Shown here in pieces: positions 57,615 to 64,000 of a stretch of DNA of 64,000 nucleotides. Under the pieces are notes generated by a model. It saw only the letters and a program-made list of their open reading frames with translations, was not told the DNA's origin and searched no databases. Position 1 is the stretch's first letter. Every line of letters starts with the position of its first letter. The translations under genes and the position numbers were made by a program. Source of the stretch: Shinisaurus crocodilurus (Eukaryota; Chordata; Lepidosauria; Squamata; Shinisauridae); contig CM037878.1 of the NCBI GenBank assembly GCA_021292165.1, forward strand, positions 194,183,118 to 194,247,117. The letters are read 5' to 3'.

Positions 57615-58520
57615 AAAATGAACTCCCTGCACATTGGGCTTCCCCCAGCCCCGCCTTCTGGGGTCGGGGAGAAGTTTGCACGTGGGGGAGGGATGAGGAG
57701 TCAGAGTACAGCCAGGCCACGCTGGCTGAGCCAATGGGCTTGAGTGGGGCGGGGAGCTGGGACCCTCACTTAAGACCCTGTCTCCCCACCCTCAGCCTCT
57801 TTTGTTTTAGGCTCCCTCCCTTCCCACCCTGTTAGCAGTGTAGGCTCCTCCGGTCACCCATTTGGGGGCCGAGTAGGAATTTTGGTCCATTGTCTTAATT
57901 GGCAGAGGCAATGGGAGTATTTCGCCTACTCTACACTGTGAGTCAGCGTGGGAGAAATAATTTTTGATTGGGGAATTTTGATTCAATCAATTGGATCGTA
58001 GCTAAATTGGTCGCATTTTGGCGGGAAGTGCGGAATTAGGCAGTGGGGCTTAGGGTTCTGGTGAGCATCCAGTGGCACCTTTTCAAGGTGACTGGTGGTT
58101 ACCCGAGGCTTCCCTCACTAATGTCTTGCGGCTTGGCAGGAGGGAGATTGGGCAGACTTCGGGGTTCTACCTTTTCTCACCTACATTGGCTGTCTCGTGG
58201 TGCCAATGGGAGGCGACACTGGTAAGGCCCTCCAGCTCCACATGGAGTGCAACTGGACGGTGGTGGGGCATCCCGTCTCCTATTCGGTTAGGATTGCTTC
58301 GCTCAAATCTTGGTTTTTTCCCTGGCCAATGGCCAGGAGTAGATTAGTACCGCCGCCCTTCGCCCTTCACAGATCTTTAATTCAATAAATGTGGCCTTGA
58401 TTTTTATTTATTTATTTATTTACATTTATTAATCGCCCATCTGGCCGGCAACCGGCCACCCTATATTTTAAACCATATATACTTGTGTCTGACTGCATTA
58501 TCTCACCTATACACACGCAA
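57615..58520 (+). mobile_element. Solo terminal remnant of a second Ngaro-type element
   Basis: On the + strand it holds diverged copies of A (to about 57815), C (gtgtaggctcctccggtcac, gccgagtaggaattttgg) and B (ccagtggcaccttttcaagg, gcccttcacagatctt, aattcaataaatgtggcc), in the same order as A2-C-B2 of the 1.2-kb element. It ends acacacgcaa, matching the B terminus. It has no ORFs. Recombination between A1 and A2 would leave exactly this structure. A LINE tail (58400-58467) is inserted within B. Confidence 0.8.
58400..58467 (-). repeat. L2-like LINE tail inserted in the Ngaro remnant
   Basis: Antisense tail (ttta)n, then aatcgcccatctggccgg, splitting the B repeat between ggccttga and ttttaaacc. 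Confidence 0.75.
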
Positions 58521-60471
58521 TGACAACTAGCAGTCAAAGAGAAGGATTCTTTCTCCCTGATATGTTAAATGTCTATGTGAAGTATGTATAAATTTTACAG
58601 TCATATCTTTGACACACTATTTGCACATAGCAGTCGAATTATTGCTTCAGCAGAAACTGTGGCTTCCTTATCGGGGCTAGTTAAATCAGCATTTGTCCAC
58701 TGAAGTAATTTTGACTGCTGTAAGACTGTAAGTAATCAACTGTTGCATTAAATAAGCATATTAATTCTGGCCCTAGTCAGGCATTATTAAAATGACTTCA
58801 GCGTGCAAGTGGGAACAGGCCCACACCAAGTGTCTCTGCCCTTGACATATATAGGACTAGACCAGGGATCTCCAACCTTTTTTGACCCATGGGCACATTG
58901 AGAAACTGCTGTGAGCACCACCACAAAATGCCTAATCAGTGGATTGCCGCTTTGGCATCTACCGGCTGTGTCTAAGGATCTTAGGCTGAGTCTTATTCAG
59001 CAAAACCTTTTGTTTCGTGTCTATTGGACACTGCAACATCTCTTTAATAAGGGATTGTCTAATTCAGCTAATTGCTGGTGGTGCAATACAGCTAATGTTT
59101 CTTGTAAACATATGTTTTAGAAATGTCCAGTAGTTGCCTCTTTTTGTGAGGAGGTTATTACACAAATAATGTTTTTACTTGAACAGCCTTTAATATTCAC
59201 TGATGCACACATACTTTTAAATTTATTTATTTATTTATTTATTTCATTTTTATACCGTCCAATAGCTGAAGCTCTCTGGGCAGTTTACAGCAATTAACAA
59301 GACAGTCCCTGCCCGCAGGCTTACAATATAAAAAGACACGACACACAAGGAAAAAGGAATGGGGAGGGAAGAAGGGGGATTATTAATTAATACTCCTGGC
59401 AGGGCTGGTGGAATGGCCCTGCGCTCCCTCTCTTCTCCCTCTGCACAGCCTGCTGGAATGGCTGCTGGTGGTGACAGTAGAGGGGGGAGGAGCCTTCAGG
59501 AGGGCAGCCTTTCAGCAGGGCTGGTGGAATGGCCCTGCGCTCCCTCTCATCTCCCTCTGCACGGCCTCCTGGTAAAATTATTTACCTGCTTCATAGAGAT
59601 TAACAGTTGTCAGCGTAAATGGATTCTCTGCACTTTTTTGACAGCTAAAAGACTGCTATTACAAAATTGGAAGGATAAACACTCACCTCCTATAATGCAG
59701 TGGATTGAGGACCTTACATGCTTTCAACATTTGAACAGGTAGCATATAGATGCCACCTTCAAATGGATCCTTATTTAGATATTTGGTCTGTTTTTGTTGA
59801 AGCCTATGTATAATTGCTAGAAAGTTGTATGCATTTCATACAAATCCATGTACGCATATTAAAAAGAAATGGAAAAAAATTAAAAGCAATATCTGATGCC
59901 TGCAGGCACCACATTGGGCATCCCTTCATGGGTGCCATTGGAGGTGCCTGTGGATTCTATGTTGGAGATTCCTGGATTAAACTATCAGGGTTCCAGCTTC
60001 CATGGAAGCCTCCACATATGCAGCTGTACATGTGAAGGCCTGCTCTCTACAAGTGTTCGTACTGTATGCTCAGACACCTAGGGGGATGGGCTGAATCGCT
60101 CATGTGTTGAAGTATGTAGTTCTTAATAACATCTGAACAGAGCTGCTGCTAGAATGATGTAGTGTCTAGAATGGTGGATTTATATAGTCAAGATTCAGGA
60201 TCAAAGCTTTACTGAAAGCTGATTCATACATGCATATACATCACTTGGCAATTCATCATTTGATGACTTGGTGAACTTGTGAACTGTCTCCATTGAAAAG
60301 TGAAGGTGACATAAAGCTGCTGTCTGTAGTATTTTATCTTTGATGGCTCTTTCATACATGCCCTTCACTTAATTTTGTACTGAAGTGATCAATATGCATA
60401 TGGAAACTCACCCTTAACCATTAAACAAATTGAATGGAATGGCCTTAGAGAAGTTGCTATGTCTCAACCCA
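58521..60471. other. Intron with LINE end and a duplicated segment
   Basis: 58863 begins a hAT-like fragment (agggatctccaacc). 59219-59345 is an antisense LINE-like end. 59400-59457 and 59517-59573 are direct repeats (cagggctggtggaatggccc, then tgcgctccctctc). No exon. Confidence 0.5.
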
Positions 60472-60660
60472 AAATAGAACCATAGAGTCAAAGATTATCT
60501 ATTCCAACCACCTTCCAATACAGGAAATCCACTACTAGAGCATCCCTGATAGTGGCCTTCCAGCCTCTGCTTTAAAAAATCTTACAAAGGTGAGACTACC
60601 ACCTTCCAAAGCAATCTGTTCCACTATTTAACAGCTCTTACTATCAGGATGTTCTTATAT
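60472..60660 (-). mobile_element. CR1 LINE 3' end, diverged, antisense
   Basis: Antisense CR1 3' region: accatagagtcaaagat, then catccctgatagtggccttc and gcaatctgttccactattta, the family's conserved order. Truncated, non-coding. Confidence 0.7.
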
Positions 60661-61699
60661 TATAGAGTTGACATGAGGATAAAATGAGATATGGCTGTAT
60701 ATTCTATAACATGCCCTGAGCCCTTTGAACAGAAATGACATGATCCAAATGCGCTAAACCAGTGGTAGGCAACCATCCATGCACTAACAATGGCATATTC
60801 AGAATCAGTATAGACATGAGGATACCCTAACATTAGCCTGTAACTTTGCTATGGCAATATCATACCCAAGGGCAGTATTTTTTATGTTGTTCTTGGCTAC
60901 TGCAATGTATTGTCATCTCCACAACATACTAAATAGCTGAACTTCCAGGTCCTTCCAATAAGCCCTTCAGGTACTTTGATCTTTTAGTTCTGTAATTGCA
61001 TCTGTAGCAGTGTTTTAATTTCTTTTTTCTTTTCTTGGCGGAAAAAAATGGATTTTTGTTCCTGACAATATTCTATAGCTACCTTACATGTTCCTTTTGA
61101 TCAAGCTATAGATGCTTGGGCATGATGCCAACATCATTCTGCTCTTTCTTATATATAGTCAATAAATCACCAGCTGTGAACTTCCCCCCTGCAGATCTAA
61201 GGTAATACAACTGGTGACAACTGGTGTTCATTTACATCATGCAAATGTAAAAGTGATTGCCCTGATCTAAATTCAGAATATCTTTTCCACTCTTTGCTCC
61301 AGCTAGCAATCTTTTTCAAAACAGGCTTGCCATATGCTACTTTACACTGTCCTTCAAGCTCAGCCACTTCTCCAATTACTGAAGCATAGTTAGTCAACAT
61401 TTGGTCATGATCCTAATAGATCATGGTAGATAGTTTATGGTCGAGTCCTGGGAGTCCAAGCTTGCTTGCTTTCATTCTTTTTTTGGAACAAAAATGTAGT
61501 CCTCATGGTTGTAGGTAGGGATGGATAAAACTGTCAGTTTCGGTTTCTTTCAGTTTCTGGTTTTTTAATCCTATGTTTGGTTCATCCCAAACTCTGAATT
61601 TTCCAATCTTAAATTGGGTTCATTCTGAACTTTGAGACTTAAAAAAAAAAAAAAAAAAAAAAAGTTCACATGGAAAATTCATATGCATTTTAGTGCTTG
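60661..61699. other. Intron; palindromic-family fragment near 61516
   Basis: 61516-61665 (gtagggatggataaaactg, then a poly-A run 61641-61663) looks like a fragment of the tagggatg family at 47338. No gene. Confidence 0.45.
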
Positions 61700-62210
61700 T
61701 GAAAAAACAAAACTGGTGGGTGCGGTGGTCTCCTCTTGTGGTAGGGCTGTGGCTAAGGCAAACCCTGAAGAAGGCCACCCACCCCAGACCTTAGGGTGGG
61801 TGTGGTGGTCTCCTCATGTGGCAGGGCCAGGCTGAGGTAAGCCCTGAAGCAGATGGACTCCCAGGTAACTGGTGAGTGCCTGGGAGATATAAGGAATCAG
61901 CTTTTGTTATTTTGTAGCTCTACTATTGTATGTACCAAAGTGTCTCCCTACCTTGTCTCCTCCCCTCATTTCCCACCCTTTGTTGTCATCTGCTACCTGA
62001 ATAAACCTTCTTGGTTTTACTCCACATGGTGCGTGTGGTTGCTCTGTTGGTTCAGCTAAATCCAGGTTATAGTCAAGGGCAAGTCCCTGGCAGAGATTCA
62101 AGGCAGGATTGCAGAGCTGAGGCTGGCAGTCTGGCACCTTGAGATCTCTGGGAGTCTTTTGGGTAGGAAAGGGTGGGTTGGTGGGCCAGCCAGCCCCCCT
62201 TCCTTCACAT
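61700..62210 (+). repeat. LTR-like sequence with PBS-like junction
   Basis: Two ~80-bp direct units (61715-61795, 61796-61860; gtgggtgyggtggtctcctc) suggest a U3 enhancer duplication. A TATA-like agatataagg lies near 61886 and aataaa at 62000-62005. It ends ...ttcaca, followed by tggtggcagcggtgg, like the Gypsy PBS. The 5' end is not certain. Confidence 0.55.
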
Positions 62211-62221
62211 GGTGGCAGCGG

Positions 62222-62782
62222 TGGAAGTGATAATTCCCCTTTACTCAGCACTGGTTAGGCCTCATCTTGAGTACTGCGTCCAGTTCTGGGCACCACACTT
62301 TAAGAAGGACGTAGACAAACTGGAGAGGGTTCAGAGGAGGGCAACAAGGATGATAAAGGGACTGGAAACAAGGCCCTATGAGGAGAGACTAAAAGAACTG
62401 GACATGTTTAGCCTTCAGAAGAGGAGACTGAGGGGAGGTATGATCGCACTCTTCCAGTACTTGAAGGGATGTCACACAGAGGAGGGCCAGGATCTCTTCT
62501 CGATCATCCCAGTTTGCAGGACACAGAATAATGGGCTCAAGTTGCAGGAACCTAGATTCCACCTAAACATCAGGAAAAAATTCCTAACTGTTAGAGCAAT
62601 AAGACAATGGAATCAACTACCTATGGAGGTGGTGGGCTCTCCCAGTCTGGAGGCATTCAAGGTGCAACTGGACAATCATCTGTCAGGGATGCTTTGACCT
62701 GGATTCCTGCACTGAGCAGGGGGTTGGACTCGATGGCCTTGTAGGCCCCTTCCAGCTCTGCTTTTCTATGATTCTATGATTC
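62222..62782 (+). mobile_element. CR1 LINE 3' end with ORF2 C-terminus
   Basis: An open stretch (about 62235-62697) encodes the CR1 RT C-terminal region: [20 protein letters not shown], then [15 protein letters not shown] and [11 protein letters not shown]. It ends in the CR1 tail gggttggactcgatggcc with (tctatgat)n octamers. 5'-truncated; it interrupts the LTR-like element just after its PBS. Confidence 0.88.
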
Positions 62783-63045
62783 AATCTTTTTTGTGTATGT
62801 GCTAATTATTTAGTCAAAAGGTTAACAGTTTAGAGATTAGTTAGAATGTGAAGGTTAGGAAGTTGTGCTCAGAGGAGCAGGAAATTATCAAGTTCAACAA
62901 CAGGTCAGAAGAAGGGGGGGGGATTTAAAGTCAGGAAATAGAAACTTAGTTTCCAGAAATGAACTCTTCTGAACTGTTGAAGTTGGGGAGATAAAAAACT
63001 AATTTTAAGAGATGAAAGCCTGAGGCAAAAAGGCAAAGGGGAAAT
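62783..63045. other. Intergenic/intronic spacer, nothing recognised
   Basis: A purine-rich stretch; may be internal sequence of one of the adjoining LTR elements. Confidence 0.35.
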
Positions 63046-63511
63046 GTGGCGTAACCCCACAATTCAGTTCCCTGGTGTATGTCTGCATTAGTATGTTTAG
63101 TGAGTATAGAATGTTGAACTGAATGGGTGTGGTTTGTGATGTCTTGGAAAGGGTGGGGGGAGAAGTATATAAGGAGTGTTTGAGTGATGGTCGAGTGTTG
63201 AGTGAGAGTGTTGGGAGTGTGTTGGTGTGTTGGGAGTTAGGTTAATTAGGTCGTTGTCTTCTCCTTACATTTAGTCGTGTCTTGTCTGTCAGGAGTTTTG
63301 AGAGAAATCAGTGCTTGTCTGAAGAGTGAAAGTATTTAGAGTTATAGGGACTTAGGTTAATTACAAAGTGTTTGGTGTAGGCAGTTTTAAAGTTATTTTC
63401 TGGAACTAAGATTTTGAGAATTAAAATAAACTTATTTTTATTTTGTTTGCTACCCAAATCCTACGTGTCAGCTTGGCGTTATTAACCTGCATTACTGTTA
63501 AATCTACACAC
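63046..63511 (+). repeat. Putative solo LTR
   Basis: It starts tgtggcgtaaccccaca, has a TATA-like gtatataagg at 63165, aataaa at 63425-63430 and ends near ctaca. TG...CA ends, TATA and polyadenylation signal are in LTR order. No second copy and no firm target duplication were found. Confidence 0.4.
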
Positions 63512-64000
63512 ACACATACATACACACATACACACCTTTGTACCCACAGTATCATAGATTTAAAATAAATCCTTAATAACCTGTATTAATCTTTTCCCTC
63601 ATTGGTAGGGGAAAGGTTTCATTTGAACCTCCCCTCAGGTTTTTAAGTGTTGGTGCTTAGCCTGAGAAGGGTTTTATGTGGATGGTCCTAAAGTGTAAGG
63701 ACCGTGTCGTCACAGGAAAGAGAAGCAGAATGAAGAAGACAGAGAGAGAAGGAAGGAAAGAGGCCCAGAGTCCTAGAGGAAAGAAAGAGTCAGCTTCTGG
63801 AACTGGAGAACTGATTGAGAGAGCTGGACCAATGACAGTAAGATATTGCTTGGAAGGGACCTGGATAAAATAGGGGCACCATCTAGTTAGGTTAGCTGGA
63901 AATTTGTATCCCTGGTTGTTTTATTTCCCTTTTGCTCCTATGTTTTTGAGTGTGTGCATATCCATTCAGATTTTAAAACTTCTTTCTGTTGACATTTCCC
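63512..64000. other. Intron end with (CA)/(CATA) microsatellite
   Basis: A cacacacatacatac tract at about 63508-63534. A purine-rich frame at 63676-63873 is not convincing as a gene. Confidence 0.45.

Noticed and set aside
63676..63873. 65-codon Lys/Glu-rich frame near the right end
   Set aside because: A purine-rich tract gives a charged translation; no splice sites and no family match.

Overview
The window looks like vertebrate nuclear DNA, most probably from a squamate reptile. It is AT-rich intronic sequence, dense in interspersed repeats: tRNA-headed CORE/MIR-like SINEs, CR1 and L2-like LINE ends, a 5S-rRNA-headed SINE with a CR1-like tail, palindromic MITEs, a Gmr1-type Gypsy element and a Ngaro-type tyrosine-recombinase retrotransposon. 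Species cannot be named from the sequence.

The only host gene recognised is on the + strand: three consecutive internal exons of a steroid sulfatase-like gene (STS) at 14332-14468, 44419-44556 and 56943-57102. They have canonical AG/GT borders and compatible phases and carry the C-terminal part of the catalytic site (the VHTAL histidine, the TSDQG metal ligands, the YKGGK lysine). The introns between them are about 29.95 kb and 12.4 kb. Neither the upstream nor the downstream coding exons were found, so nearly everything else is intronic.

Region by region: 1-1.1 kb holds small repeats. 1.08-8.46 kb is a mariner-like palindromic MITE split by a near-complete Ngaro element on the - strand (gag, RT-RNase H, tyrosine recombinase, SGNH hydrolase, split direct repeats). 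9-22 kb holds LINE/SINE/MITE debris around the first exon. 22.76-27.78 kb is a Gypsy element with nearly identical LTRs but frameshifts and two internal deletions; its integrase lies upstream of the RT remnant and RNase H. 28-44 kb holds SINEs, L2 ends, MITEs, a duplicated 172/180-bp block and an LTR-like GC-rich segment. 44-57 kb holds exons 2 and 3, a 5'-truncated non-LTR retrotransposon at 51.5-54.06 kb and a CpG-rich 450-bp foldback element. 57.6-58.5 kb is a solo terminal remnant of a second Ngaro. 60-64 kb holds CR1 ends and LTR-like pieces.

The most unusual item is the Ngaro element: its ORFs, A1-ORFs-B1-A2-C-B2 repeat layout and both junctions can be read directly, and a solo A-C-B copy of a relative lies 49 kb away. 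No CRISPR, prokaryotic operon or intact rRNA/tRNA gene was seen.
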